Of a stretch of DNA of 64,000 bases, positions 36,265 through 45,409 are shown in pieces. The number at the start of each line of letters is the position of its first letter. Within the stretch, counting starts at the first letter, position 1. This DNA comes from DATAOG01 sp963753685 (GTDB lineage: Bacteria > Pseudomonadota > Alphaproteobacteria > Geminicoccales > Geminicoccaceae). The stretch spans positions 186,001-250,000 of the forward strand of contig CAVWDE010000006.1 of NCBI GenBank assembly GCA_963753685.1, written 5' to 3'. The position numbers and the translations under genes were made by a program. Below the pieces are notes generated by a model that searched no databases, had not been told where the DNA came from, and saw nothing but the letters and a program-made list of their open reading frames with translations.

Positions 36265-37926
36265 ATGAAAGCGAGCCAGGCGGTGGTGGCGGCGAGCGTC
36301 TATCTCGCAGCAGCGAGCGCGGCGGTGGCCGGCGAGCATGTCGACTGGCTGGATGACGGCACCGTGCTGCTGAAGCTCGGCCCCGCGTACGACAACGCCG
36401 TGCTCGAGACCTCGCGCGCCGAGCTCGGCAGCCGCTTCGGCCCGGACAAGAAGCCCTTCGATGGCGTCACGGTCACCCTTTTGACCCAGGACGACGGACC
36501 GAAGGGCGCGATCTCCGGGCCGATCGAGGCCTTGCGGCCGGTCTGGGAGGAGCTCACCGGCGGCAAGCTCGAGCTGGCGCTGGTCCCGGTCACCGATCTC
36601 TACGCCGCGACCATGCTCGACCTGCAGCAGGGCACCGGGCGCTACGACGCCATGGTGGTGGCCGCCTTCTTTTACGGCGATCTGATCGCCGGCAAATACA
36701 TCGTGCCGGTCGATCCGTTCATGGCCAGCGGCGAGTATCCGCAGTGGAGCTACAACTCGATGCCGCCGGCGCTGCGGACCCTCTATCACTGGGGCGATGT
36801 CGGCTACGGCGTGCTCAACGACGCCGACGGCCAGATCCTCTACTACCGCCGCGACATCCTCAACGATCCGAAGTGGCAGGCGGCGTTCCAGCAGGCGACC
36901 GGCCACGCCATGGTCGTGCCGCCCAAGACCTGGCAGCAGCTGCTCGAGATCTCCCGGTTCTTCGCCGGCAAGAACTGGGACGCCCACGACTCGCAAGCCG
37001 ACGAGGGCACCGTGCTCCACCTCAAGATCGGCGAGCAGGGCCACTATCACTTCCAGTCGCTGTCGGCGTCGTTCGCGATCACGCCCGGCGATCGGGTGGA
37101 CCGCTACCACAATGTCTACTGGTTCGACCCGACCGACATGAAGCCCTTGATCAACAGCCCCGGCCACGTTGCCGCGCTCGAGTTCCTGCAGCAGCTGAAC
37201 GAGACCGGGCCGGCCGAGCAGATCGGCTGGCGCCTGCCCCAGGCGTGGGAGTACTTCCTGCGCGGCAAGGCGGTGTTCATGTACACCTGGGGCGACCTCG
37301 GCGCGCTCTGCCAGGACGAGACCCGCTCCAACGTCAAGGGCAACTGCGCGGCCACGGTCCTGCCCAGCTCCGACCGCTACTGGGACATGGAGAAGAAGTC
37401 CTGGGTCGAGACCGCCCAGCCGCGCTTCGTCGGCAACACGGTCGGCGGCTCCTGGCACGGCGTGGTCTCGGCGCTCTCCAAGCACCAGGACGCGGCCTAT
37501 TCCTTCCTCGCGCTGATGGCGACCAAACCGGTCTCGCTCTGGAACGGCGAGCACGGCTGGACCGGCGTCGACCCCGGCTTCTACTATCAGTTCCTGAAGC
37601 CCGAGGGCGAGGCCAGGGTCGCCGACTACGTCAAGGCCGGCTGGGACACGGCCGACGTCACCGACTACCTGAACGCGTTCTACCGCAACTACACAGCGCC
37701 GACGATGCTGACCTATCTGCGCATCCGCGGCACCCAGGAGTACTGGTCTGAGCTCGACAGCGAGGTGGGCGCGGCGCTCGGCGGCCGCAAGAGCGCCAAG
37801 GCGGCGCTCGACGACACCGCTGCCGCCTGGGAGGCGATCACCGACCGGCTCGGCCGCGACGAGCAGCTCAAGGCCTACCAGGCCGCGATCGGCTACCAGG
37901 GCAACGGCAAGGATCCGAGCGGCTAG
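36265..37926 (+). CDS. orphan extracellular solute-binding protein (sugar type, family 1)
   Basis: A 553-residue periplasmic protein with a signal peptide (MKASQAVVAASVYLAAASAA, cleavage near VAG-EH). Cluster-B binding-protein features: GYGVLNDADGQILYYRRDIL, PPKTWQQLLEISRFFAGKNW, RGKAVFMYTWGDLGAL and HGVVSALSKHQDAAYSFLALM. It is longer than usual (about 420-450) through an N-terminal addition. AGGGGAGG lies upstream of the ATG. No permease or ATPase genes adjoin it. It might feed another transporter or act as a sensor partner. Operators upstream suggest sugar control shared with the ROK operon. Confidence 0.8.
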   Translation: MKASQAVVAASVYLAAASAAVAGEHVDWLDDGTVLLKLGPAYDNAVLETSRAELGSRFGPDKKPFDGVTVTLLTQDDGPKGAISGPIEALRPVWEELTGGKLELALVPVTDLYAATMLDLQQGTGRYDAMVVAAFFYGDLIAGKYIVPVDPFMASGEYPQWSYNSMPPALRTLYHWGDVGYGVLNDADGQILYYRRDILNDPKWQAAFQQATGHAMVVPPKTWQQLLEISRFFAGKNWDAHDSQADEGTVLHLKIGEQGHYHFQSLSASFAITPGDRVDRYHNVYWFDPTDMKPLINSPGHVAALEFLQQLNETGPAEQIGWRLPQAWEYFLRGKAVFMYTWGDLGALCQDETRSNVKGNCAATVLPSSDRYWDMEKKSWVETAQPRFVGNTVGGSWHGVVSALSKHQDAAYSFLALMATKPVSLWNGEHGWTGVDPGFYYQFLKPEGEARVADYVKAGWDTADVTDYLNAFYRNYTAPTMLTYLRIRGTQEYWSELDSEVGAALGGRKSAKAALDDTAAAWEAITDRLGRDEQLKAYQAAIGYQGNGKDPSG

Positions 37927-38067
37927 GGCCGCTCCTGGCGGCAGCGCGCCGGGCGGCCGGCGGACCGCCTCGCGGTCGCGCCCGCGAGCCGCGGGAGATT
38001 GCTCTGCGGCCTTGGCGGTCGCATGATCGCTCTTTGGCATCGAAGCGCGCGGGTCGGGGAGAGCGAC

Positions 38068-39090
38068 ATGCTGGAGACCACCGTTGCCGGCAGTCTGCCG
38101 AAGCCCTCGTGGCTGGCCGAGCCGGAAAAGCTCTGGGCGGCCTGGCGGCATGAGGGCGCCGAGCTCGAGCGGGCCAAGCAGGATGCGGCGCTGGTCTGGC
38201 TCAAGGAGCAGGAGGCGGCCGGCATCGACATCGTCTCCGACGGCGAGCAGTTCCGGGTCCATTTCGTGCACGGTTTCCTCGAACGGATCGAAGGCATCGA
38301 CTGGGCGAAGAAGACCAGGATGGGCATCCGCGCCGACCGCTACGTGGTCGAGGTGCCGACGGTCACCGCAGCTGTCCGGCGGCGCGGCTCGGTGCATGGC
38401 GCGGAGGCGCGCTTCACCCGTGGCTACACCACCCGCAAGCTCAAGTTCACCCTGCCCGGACCGATGACCATCTGCGATACGATCGCGGACGCCCACTACG
38501 GCCGGCGCGCCGACATGGCGATGGCGTTCGCAGCCCTCCTGAACGAGGAAGCCCTCGAGCTGGAGGCGGCGGGGGTCGATGTGATCCAGTTCGACGAGCC
38601 GGCCTTCAACGTCTTCCTCGACGACGTCAAGGACTGGGGGATCGCGGCCCTGCATCGGGCAATCCAGAGTCTTCGCTGCACGACCGCGGTGCACATCTGC
38701 TACGGCTACGGCATCGAGGCCAACATCCGCTGGAAGCAGACGCTGGGCACGGAGTGGCGCCAGTACGAGGAGATCTTCCCGGCCCTGAACGCCAGCCGGA
38801 TCGGGCAGGTCTCGCTGGAATGCGCCAATTCCCACGTGCCGCTGTCGCTGCTCGGCCTGCTCAAGGACAAAGACGTGCTGCTCGGCGCAATCGACGTTGC
38901 CACCAACCAGGTCGAGACGCCGGAGCAGGTCGCGGACGTCCTGCGTGCCGCGATGACCTACGTCGATGCCGCCCGTATCCTGCCCTGCACCAACTGCGGC
39001 CTGGCACCCCTGCCGCGCGCGGTCGCGATCGGCAAGCTCAAGGCGCTCGGCGCGGGCGCTCTACTGGTCCGCCGCGAGCTCGGCGGCTGA
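38068..39090 (+). CDS. core MetE-like methionine synthase (C-terminal domain only)
   Basis: A 340-residue protein matching only the C-terminal catalytic barrel of cobalamin-independent methionine synthase. Zinc-site residues are visible: HICYG (His and Cys) near 210, and CTNCG near 305 for the third Cys. It begins with TTVAGSLPKP and has QFDEPAFNVFLDDV. Full-length MetE (about 750 residues) needs its N-domain for folate binding, so this protein probably takes methyl groups from another donor such as a corrinoid protein or small molecule. No MesX-type (DUF1852) gene is beside it. ATG at 38068 follows GGGGAGA. Confidence 0.8.
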   Translation: MLETTVAGSLPKPSWLAEPEKLWAAWRHEGAELERAKQDAALVWLKEQEAAGIDIVSDGEQFRVHFVHGFLERIEGIDWAKKTRMGIRADRYVVEVPTVTAAVRRRGSVHGAEARFTRGYTTRKLKFTLPGPMTICDTIADAHYGRRADMAMAFAALLNEEALELEAAGVDVIQFDEPAFNVFLDDVKDWGIAALHRAIQSLRCTTAVHICYGYGIEANIRWKQTLGTEWRQYEEIFPALNASRIGQVSLECANSHVPLSLLGLLKDKDVLLGAIDVATNQVETPEQVADVLRAAMTYVDAARILPCTNCGLAPLPRAVAIGKLKALGAGALLVRRELGG

Positions 39091-39099
39091 CCGTCGCGC

Positions 39100-39987
39100 T
39101 CAGAACGCGGGCCGGCCGGGAACCTTGAGCCGCACCCGGTAGAGCGAGGTCGAGGCGCAGACCAACAGGCTCTGAAGGTCGGCATCGCCCCAGGTGAAGT
39201 TGGCCGGGACCTCCGGGATGCGGATCACGCCGAGGCAGGTAGCATCCGGCGCGAACACGTGGATGCCGCCCGGCCCGGTGCAGAGCAGGTTGCCCGCGCT
39301 GTCGATCTTCATGCCGTCGGGCGCGCCCGCGCCTTCGCCCGCCGGCGCCGCCCAGACCCGACTGCTGCCGAGGGTGCCGTCCACCTGGACCTCGAACACC
39401 CGGATGTGGGCGCGCTCGGTGTCGTTGATGAACAGGCGCCGCTCGTCCAGGTCGAAGCAGAGCCCGTTCGGCTGACCGAAATCGTCGGCGAGCAGCGCGA
39501 GTGTCCCGCTCTCCGGCTCGAGCCGGTAGACGCCGCGGAAATCAAGCTCAGGTTCCCGCGGCCGGCCGTAGTACTCCATGCGTCCAAACGTCGGGTCAGT
39601 GAAGTAAATCGCGCCGTCGGACTTGACGATCACGTCGTTCGGGCTGTTGAGCTCGCGGCCCTGCCAGTGGCTCGCCAGCACCTCGACCGCGCCGTCGCGC
39701 GCGGTGCGGGTCACGCGGCTGGTGGCATGCTCGCAGGTGACGATCCGCCCGGCCCGGTCGAAGGCGTTGCCATTGGCCATGTTGGCGGGCTTGCGGAAGG
39801 TCGTGATGCCTTCGCCCTGGCGCCACCTGCGCATGTGATCGCCTGGCATGTCGCTGAAGATCAGATGGCGCTCGCGCGGCTGCCAGATCGGCCCCTCGGT
39901 GAAGTCGAAGCCGGTCGCGAGCCGCTCGATGGCGACCGCGGGGTCAACCACGTCGCCCAGCCGCGGGTCGCGGACCTCGACGGTCAT
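39100..39987 (-). CDS. SMP-30/gluconolactonase family sugar lactonase
   Basis: A 295-residue six-bladed beta-propeller. Signatures: FTEGPIWQPRERHLIFSDMPG near the start (Glu metal ligand), ELNSPNDVIVKSDGAIYFTDP (Asn and Asp ligands), PNGLCFDLDERRLFINDTE and GAPDGMKIDSAGNLLCTG (Asp ligand). It hydrolyses aldonolactones or other lactones. The start overlaps the tautomerase gene by four bases. No signal peptide. Confidence 0.9.
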   Translation of the reverse strand: MTVEVRDPRLGDVVDPAVAIERLATGFDFTEGPIWQPRERHLIFSDMPGDHMRRWRQGEGITTFRKPANMANGNAFDRAGRIVTCEHATSRVTRTARDGAVEVLASHWQGRELNSPNDVIVKSDGAIYFTDPTFGRMEYYGRPREPELDFRGVYRLEPESGTLALLADDFGQPNGLCFDLDERRLFINDTERAHIRVFEVQVDGTLGSSRVWAAPAGEGAGAPDGMKIDSAGNLLCTGPGGIHVFAPDATCLGVIRIPEVPANFTWGDADLQSLLVCASTSLYRVRLKVPGRPAF

Positions 39988-40196
39988 GGCTTGGCGGCCC
40001 GCATGTCTTGGACGCTCTGGCTGCCGACGTACCAGTCGGCCGCCGCGACCTCCTCGAACACCACCCAGACCGCCTCCTTGGGCACGCCCGCGACCTCGCT
40101 GACCGCGTCGGAAACCCGCCGGCTGATCTCGGCCTTGCAGCCCTCGGGGTCCGCGGCGATCACCTCTTTGACGATGCGGATGTTGACGAACGGCAT
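39984..40196 (-). CDS. tautomerase family protein (4-oxalocrotonate tautomerase-like)
   Basis: A 70-residue protein starting MPFVNIRIVKE. The N-terminal Pro exposed after Met removal is the catalytic base of this family, and the length and VPKEAVWVVFEEV segment agree. It overlaps the lactonase gene by four bases, so both may act in one sugar-acid or aromatic-acid pathway. The substrate cannot be told. Confidence 0.85.
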   Translation of the reverse strand: MPFVNIRIVKEVIAADPEGCKAEISRRVSDAVSEVAGVPKEAVWVVFEEVAAADWYVGSQSVQDMRAAKP

Positions 40197-40265
40197 GGCA
40201 GCCTCCCGTGATCACATGATTTGAGGCGAGGCTACCGCCCGCTCGGGCACCTGTCCAACCGGAAG

Positions 40266-40280
40266 CGGGCAAAATGCACG
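40266..40280. promoter_or_regulatory. third CGGGCA-type site, upstream of DUF1800
   Basis: CGGGCAAAATGCACG differs from the palindrome at 22134-22148 in two bases. It lies 86 bases upstream of the DUF1800 start. A second half-site CGGGCACCTGTCC is about 20 bases before it. This may place DUF1800/DUF1501 under the MoxYX-like system. Confidence 0.4.
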
Positions 40281-40365
40281 ACATCCGGCGCGGCGCGGTG
40301 CCGGCAGTTGACCTGACCGGCAGGGCAATCGATGGTGCGAGCGTCGGTCTGGGTCGGGGGGCGTC

Positions 40366-42213
40366 ATGGCAGCAGGGATGATCCGCGTGCAGGCCGCCGG
40401 GATGGTGATCGCGCTCGGATTGATGGCGCTCACCGCCAGCGCCGGCGCGCAGCAACGCGTCATCAAGGGCCCGGGGCCTGCGGCCTGGCAGGACGACCTC
40501 GCGCCCATCTCGGATGCTGACTGGAGCTACGACCGGGCCGCGCATCTGCTCGAGCGCGCGGGCTTCGGCGGCACGCCTGAGGAGATCGCGGCGCTCGCGG
40601 CGATGACCCCCGAGGCGGCGGTCGCCCGGCTGGTCGACTACGAGAGCGTGCCGAACGACCAGCTGCCGGCGTTCGACGCCTCCGACATCCACGATCCCGG
40701 CCTCGTCGACTTCCCGCCCAGCCGGCCGGCGACCACCGCGCTTGCCAAGGCGACCGGCGCGGCGCTCGGCGTCAAGGTCAAGCCTTCGGGCAACCGGCCC
40801 CTGCAGCCGGTGGTCGACAAGTTCTTCTACTGGCTGCGCGCCAGCATGCTCGAGACGAGGCGGCTCGCCTACTGGTGGGCAGACCGGATGCTCACTACCC
40901 GCCGGCCGCTCGAGGAGAAGATGACCCTGTTCTGGCATGGCCACTTTGCGACCAGCGAGGACAAGGTGCGCGACGTCCGCAAGATGCGGCTGCAGAACGA
41001 GACCTTCCGGCGCCTGGCCACCGGCAATTTCCGGGATCTCGTGATCGCGGTCGCCAAGGACCCGGCGATGCTCTACTACCTCGATGCCGGGGTCAACGTG
41101 AAGGGTGCGCCCAACGAGAACTTCGCCCGCGAAATCATGGAGATGTTCACCATGGGCGTGGGCCACTACCAGGAGACCGACATCCGCGAGGGGGCGCGTG
41201 CGTTCACCGGCTGGAACGCGGACGACCTGACCTTCGTGGTGCACCCCGAGCAGCACGACGACGCCGCGAAGACCTTCCTTGGCCAGAGCGGCAATTTCGA
41301 TGGCGTCGACACGATCGACATCATCCTGGCCCAGCCGGCGACCGCCGACTTCATCGCGGCCAAGCTCTATCGCTATTTCGTGCGGGACGACCTGGACCCG
41401 ACCCTCGGGGCCAAGCTCGGCGCGGTCTTCCGGGACGCGCACTACGAGCTGAAGCCTCTGCTGCGGACGATCTTCCTGTCGCGGGACTTCTACAGCCCGG
41501 CCTCGGTCGGCACCCACATCAAGAGCCCGGTGGAGCTCGTGGTCTCGACCTATAAGAAGCTCGGCGCCACGGCGATCCCCGGCATCCCGGATCTCAACGA
41601 GACGACCGAGGCCATGGGCCAGGCGCTGTTCTGGCCGCCGACCGTGGCCGGCTGGGCGGGCGGCCGCAGCTGGATCACGCCTGGCCTCCTGCTCGAGCGC
41701 GGCAACTTCGCTCTGGGCGTGCTGTTCCCGGACATCGACTTCGTCGCGCACGACCGCCATTCGCCCGACCCGACGATCATCGAGGTGCACGAGAAGATCA
41801 GGCAGGGCTACGACATCACCCGCGCGACCATGCCGGGCGCCGGCGCTGCCATGATGGCCGAATCGAACATGGCCGCCGACCGCGACGAGGACTTCAACAC
41901 CCGCTACGGCTCCTATCGCGGCTGGCAGCTGGCGATCGAGCGGGTCAAGCCGATCCCGCGCACCGTCCTTCAGGTCGATCTCGCGCAGATGGTGCGCGCG
42001 GCCGGGCTGACCACCAGCGATCAGGTGGTCGATTATTTCCTCGTCCGCTTCATGAGCGTGCCGGTCGGCCAGCCTGAGCGTCAGATGCTGGTCGATTTCC
42101 TCGACCGCGAGCTCGGCACCGCCGACATCGTGCGCGCCGACAGCTATCTCGACGACCCGCTGCGCGAGCTGGTCCACCTGATCATGAGCCAGCCCGAGTA
42201 TCAGCTGGGTTGA
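40366..42213 (+). CDS. DUF1800 family secreted protein
   Basis: A 615-residue protein with an N-terminal signal peptide (GMVIALGLMALTASAGA, cleavage near AGAQ). The DUF1800 core is visible: AAHLLERAGFGGTPEEI, KMTLFWHGHFATSEDKV, MLYYLDAGVNVKGAPNENFARE and LFTMGVGHY-type EMFTMGVGHYQETDI, then LNETTEAMGQALFWPPTVAGW. Found in a pair with DUF1501 in many bacteria; the function of the pair is not established to my knowledge. Start ATG at 40366. Confidence 0.88.
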   Translation: MAAGMIRVQAAGMVIALGLMALTASAGAQQRVIKGPGPAAWQDDLAPISDADWSYDRAAHLLERAGFGGTPEEIAALAAMTPEAAVARLVDYESVPNDQLPAFDASDIHDPGLVDFPPSRPATTALAKATGAALGVKVKPSGNRPLQPVVDKFFYWLRASMLETRRLAYWWADRMLTTRRPLEEKMTLFWHGHFATSEDKVRDVRKMRLQNETFRRLATGNFRDLVIAVAKDPAMLYYLDAGVNVKGAPNENFAREIMEMFTMGVGHYQETDIREGARAFTGWNADDLTFVVHPEQHDDAAKTFLGQSGNFDGVDTIDIILAQPATADFIAAKLYRYFVRDDLDPTLGAKLGAVFRDAHYELKPLLRTIFLSRDFYSPASVGTHIKSPVELVVSTYKKLGATAIPGIPDLNETTEAMGQALFWPPTVAGWAGGRSWITPGLLLERGNFALGVLFPDIDFVAHDRHSPDPTIIEVHEKIRQGYDITRATMPGAGAAMMAESNMAADRDEDFNTRYGSYRGWQLAIERVKPIPRTVLQVDLAQMVRAAGLTTSDQVVDYFLVRFMSVPVGQPERQMLVDFLDRELGTADIVRADSYLDDPLRELVHLIMSQPEYQLG

Positions 42214-42232
42214 ACGCAGGGAGCGACGAGCC

Positions 42233-43492
42233 ATGAACCGGAAATTTCTGCGCGCGCGCGGCATCACCCGGCGCGAGCTGGCGCGGGCCGGGCTCGGCAC
42301 CGCGGCTGCCCTCTGCACGTTGGGCGGCATTCCGGCGGGCTCGGTATTCGGGCGCATCGCCCAGGCGGTCGCCCCGCCGCGCGGGCTCGAGCGCCGGATC
42401 CTCGTGGTGTTCGAGATGTCGGGCGGCAACGACGGCCTCAACACCCTCGTGCCCTACGGCGACGACGCCTACTACCGGCACCGGCCGACGATCGGGCTCA
42501 AGCCCGGCGGACTGCTCAAGCTCGACGACCATTTCGCCCTCAACCCGGGCATGGTCGGCTTCGAGCGGCTGTGGCGCGACGGCAAGCTCGCGATCGTGCA
42601 GGGTTGCGGCTACGACAACCCCTCGTTCTCGCACTTCACCTCGATGGCCTACTGGCAGACCGCGGCCCCCAACAGCGGTGCCGAGTACGGCTGGGTCGGC
42701 CGGCTCGCGGACGGGATGGACCCGGGCGACACGCCCAATTTCGTGGTCAACGTCGCCGAGACCCAGTCGCTCGCGGTGCGCAGCGAGCGGCACGTGCCGG
42801 TCGTGTTCGACGACCCGAAGACCTTCCAACGGGCGGGCTTCTTCGAGGAGCAGGCGGCCTTCCAGCACGTCGCCGATGCCGGCGCGGCCGCCGACAACCC
42901 TGCGCGCCAGTATCTGGTCGCGATCGCGAAGAGCGCGCTCGATGCGTCGGCCCTGGTGCGCGAGGCGTGCGCCGACTACCACACCCCGGTCGACTACGGC
43001 ATCGTGCCGCTCGACCTCGACAAGGTCGCAGCGCTGATCGCGGCCGACCTGCCGGCGCGCCTCTACTACGCCTCGTTCCGCCACAACGCGTTCGACACCC
43101 ACGTCCATCAGAACGACCTGCACCAGCGCCTGCTGACCTACACGGCCGACGCGATCGCCGCCTTCATGGCCGACATGGAACGGATCGGGCGCGCCGACGA
43201 CGTCGTGCTGCTGGCGTTCTCGGAGTTCGGCCGGCGGGTGCCGGAGAACACCAGCCTCGGCACCGACCACGGCACCGCCGGGCTGATGTTCGTAGTCGGC
43301 AAGCCGGTCAAAGGCGGTTTCTACAGCGCGGTCCCAAGCCTTACCGACCTCACCGAGCTCGACAACCTCCGGCACACCACCGACTTCCGCCGGGTCTACG
43401 CGACGGTCACCGAGGGCTGGCTTGGCTACCCCGACACCGGGCGCCTGCTCGGCGCCGATTTCCCGGTCTTTCCGATGTTCGCCACGGCCTGA
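42233..43492 (+). CDS. DUF1501 family secreted protein
   Basis: A 419-residue partner of the DUF1800 protein, 19 bases downstream. The N-terminus GITRRELARAGLG is a twin-arginine export signal followed by a hydrophobic stretch. DUF1501 features: LVVFEMSGGNDGLNTLVPYGDD, YKHRPTIGL-like YRHRPTIGLK, GCGYDNPSFSHFTSMAYWQT and FSEFGRRVPENTSLGTDHG. The fold is related to sulfatases/alkaline phosphatases. Export through Tat suggests a cofactor-bound or folded periplasmic protein. Confidence 0.88.
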   Translation: MNRKFLRARGITRRELARAGLGTAAALCTLGGIPAGSVFGRIAQAVAPPRGLERRILVVFEMSGGNDGLNTLVPYGDDAYYRHRPTIGLKPGGLLKLDDHFALNPGMVGFERLWRDGKLAIVQGCGYDNPSFSHFTSMAYWQTAAPNSGAEYGWVGRLADGMDPGDTPNFVVNVAETQSLAVRSERHVPVVFDDPKTFQRAGFFEEQAAFQHVADAGAAADNPARQYLVAIAKSALDASALVREACADYHTPVDYGIVPLDLDKVAALIAADLPARLYYASFRHNAFDTHVHQNDLHQRLLTYTADAIAAFMADMERIGRADDVVLLAFSEFGRRVPENTSLGTDHGTAGLMFVVGKPVKGGFYSAVPSLTDLTELDNLRHTTDFRRVYATVTEGWLGYPDTGRLLGADFPVFPMFATA

Positions 43493-43538
43493 ACACCAAG
43501 GGACGGGCGGCAACACCCGACAGCAGACGCTCCGCCGA

Positions 43539-45251
43539 TCAGGCGGCGTTGCGGCTGAGCGCCAGCCGGTCCGAGAGCGGCAGGTGCATGCTGCAGGTGA
43601 CCCCGCCCTGCGCGAAGGCGAGTGCGATCTCGCCGTCGAACTCCGTGGCCAGCGCCTGCTCGATCAGCATCGAGCCGAAGCCGCGCCGGGTCGGCGGCCC
43701 GACCACCGGCCCGCCGGTCTCCTGCCAGGTCAGACGCAGCGCCTGGCCGCGCTCGTCGCTCTGGACCTGCCAGCGCACGCTGACCTCGCCGCCGGGGGCC
43801 GCAAGCGCGCCGTACTTCGCGGCGTTGGTCGCGAGCTCGTGGAAGGCCATGTGGAACAGCGGCACCGCGCTCGCGGCCACCTGCACCGCCGGCCCCTCGA
43901 TCTGGCTGCGATGCTCCTGCGCCGCGTAGGGCGCCAGGGCCTCGCGCACGATCGCCTCCAGGTCCGCGACCCGCCAGGGAGCCTTGACCAGGACGTCCTG
44001 ACCGCGGGCGAGCGCCCGGATGCGCGCCTCCAGGCCGTCGACGAACTCCTCGAGGTCGCGGGCGCTGCGGGCGCTCAGCCGCAGGATCGACTGCACCAGC
44101 GTGAAGCTGTTCTTGAGCCGGTGGTCGAGCTCCTGGGTCAGGAGGCGCTGCTTCTCCTCGGCGCCCCTCTCGGCGCTGACGTCGGTCATGATGCCGGCGA
44201 TCCGCAGGGTGTCGCCCGACCGCACCAGCCACCCCTTGTCGCGCACCCAGCGAGCGGCTCCATCCCGGCCCTGGATGCGATAGACCAGCTCGAAGCTGTC
44301 CCGTCGACCCGCGAACATCTGATCGATCATCTGGTCGGCGAGGGCGCGGTCCTGCGGGTGCAGCTTGGCCCGCCAGGCCTTCGGATCGCGATAGAGCTGC
44401 TCGCGCGACCAGCCCCAGACGCGTTCGTAGGCCGGGCTCACGTAGACCACCTTCTGCTGGCCGACGTCGATGATCCAGAACACGTCGTCGACGGCGTCGG
44501 CCAGGAGGCGGAAGCGTTCCTCGCTCTCCTGCAGCGCCGCCGCCCGCGCCTTGCGGCTGGTGACGTCGCGGAGCGAGATCGCGACGCCGTCGTCCAGCTT
44601 GACGACGCTGATCCGGAACCAGCCACGGATGCCGTCGGCGTCGTAGAGGACTTCGGTCTCCTTGGGCTGGCCGGTCAGAATGACCGCGACGTAGCTCGGG
44701 AACAGGGCCGGGTGGCTGCGCTGGCCCGGCAGCTGCTCGAGCAGCCGGCCGCCGACCAGATCGTCCCGGGACCGGTGCAGCGACTTGGCCATCGCCGGGT
44801 TGGCATACAGCCATCTGAGGTCGACGATCGCCTGCTGGCGGTCACGGACCGCCTCGAGAATGCCGAAGCCGTCGAGCGCCAGATCCTCGGCCGCGCGGAC
44901 GCGCCGCTCGGCCGCGAGGCTCCGGTCGTGATACCGCCGGGCAGCTTCCGCGGTCGCCACCAGGCCGAGGCAGGCGAGCCCGAACAGGGCCAGATTGACC
45001 GGCACCGCAACCTCCGGCGAGGCCAGCGCCGCGCCCGGGTGCAGCCAGAAGAACCAGCTCAGGAGAGCGCCCAGAACGGTCGCGAGCAGGCCCGGGCCGG
45101 GCCCGCCCAGAACGGTCGCGATCAGCACCGCCGGAAAGAAGGTCGCGAACGGCACCACGCCGGGAAAGTGCGAGCCCAACGCGCCCCTGAGGAGCCCCGC
45201 CACCGCGGTGATGGCGAGCGCCAGCGCATAGCGGACGATCGGATGCCGCAA
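43539..45251 (-). CDS. membrane PAS sensor histidine kinase (HWE/HisKA_2 type)
   Basis: A 570-residue sensor. N-terminal DUF4118-like membrane region at about 8-105 (several hydrophobic helices, WFFWLHPG). PAS-like domain 1 at about 120-235, PAS domain 2 at 242-365 (EERFRLLADAVDDVFWIID and PAYERVWGWSRE with a PAC segment). Kinase box LTQELDHRLKNSFTLVQSIL with His377, and N-box FHELATNAAKYGAL. The HRLKN motif marks the HWE/HisKA_2 class common in alphaproteobacteria and often linked to stress or light sensing. No response regulator is adjacent. Confidence 0.88.
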   Translation of the reverse strand: MRHPIVRYALALAITAVAGLLRGALGSHFPGVVPFATFFPAVLIATVLGGPGPGLLATVLGALLSWFFWLHPGAALASPEVAVPVNLALFGLACLGLVATAEAARRYHDRSLAAERRVRAAEDLALDGFGILEAVRDRQQAIVDLRWLYANPAMAKSLHRSRDDLVGGRLLEQLPGQRSHPALFPSYVAVILTGQPKETEVLYDADGIRGWFRISVVKLDDGVAISLRDVTSRKARAAALQESEERFRLLADAVDDVFWIIDVGQQKVVYVSPAYERVWGWSREQLYRDPKAWRAKLHPQDRALADQMIDQMFAGRRDSFELVYRIQGRDGAARWVRDKGWLVRSGDTLRIAGIMTDVSAERGAEEKQRLLTQELDHRLKNSFTLVQSILRLSARSARDLEEFVDGLEARIRALARGQDVLVKAPWRVADLEAIVREALAPYAAQEHRSQIEGPAVQVAASAVPLFHMAFHELATNAAKYGALAAPGGEVSVRWQVQSDERGQALRLTWQETGGPVVGPPTRRGFGSMLIEQALATEFDGEIALAFAQGGVTCSMHLPLSDRLALSRNAA

Positions 45252-45409
45252 CTCCGTCCTCCAGCCTGCACGCGTCGGTTCGGGCCTGCCTTCGAGCGGG
45301 CCCGACGATCGTCAGCCGGAACGCCTGCGAGACGCTCGTCGGGAGGACGCTCAAGGCCAGGATCTGCGCCCGATTCACGGGCAATGTCAATCGTCGTACA
45401 TTCGGCCGC

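Noticed and set aside
36247..38835. 862-residue minus-strand frame
   Set aside because: Antisense to the solute-binding protein and MetE-like gene; no start context and no domain.
39100..42444. 1114-residue minus-strand frame as one giant protein
   Set aside because: Only the last 295 residues (the SMP-30 lactonase) are real; the rest is antisense to DUF1800.
45374..45388. CGGGCAATG half-site as a fourth copy of the MoxYX-type palindrome
   Set aside because: Only one arm matches; the other arm is absent.
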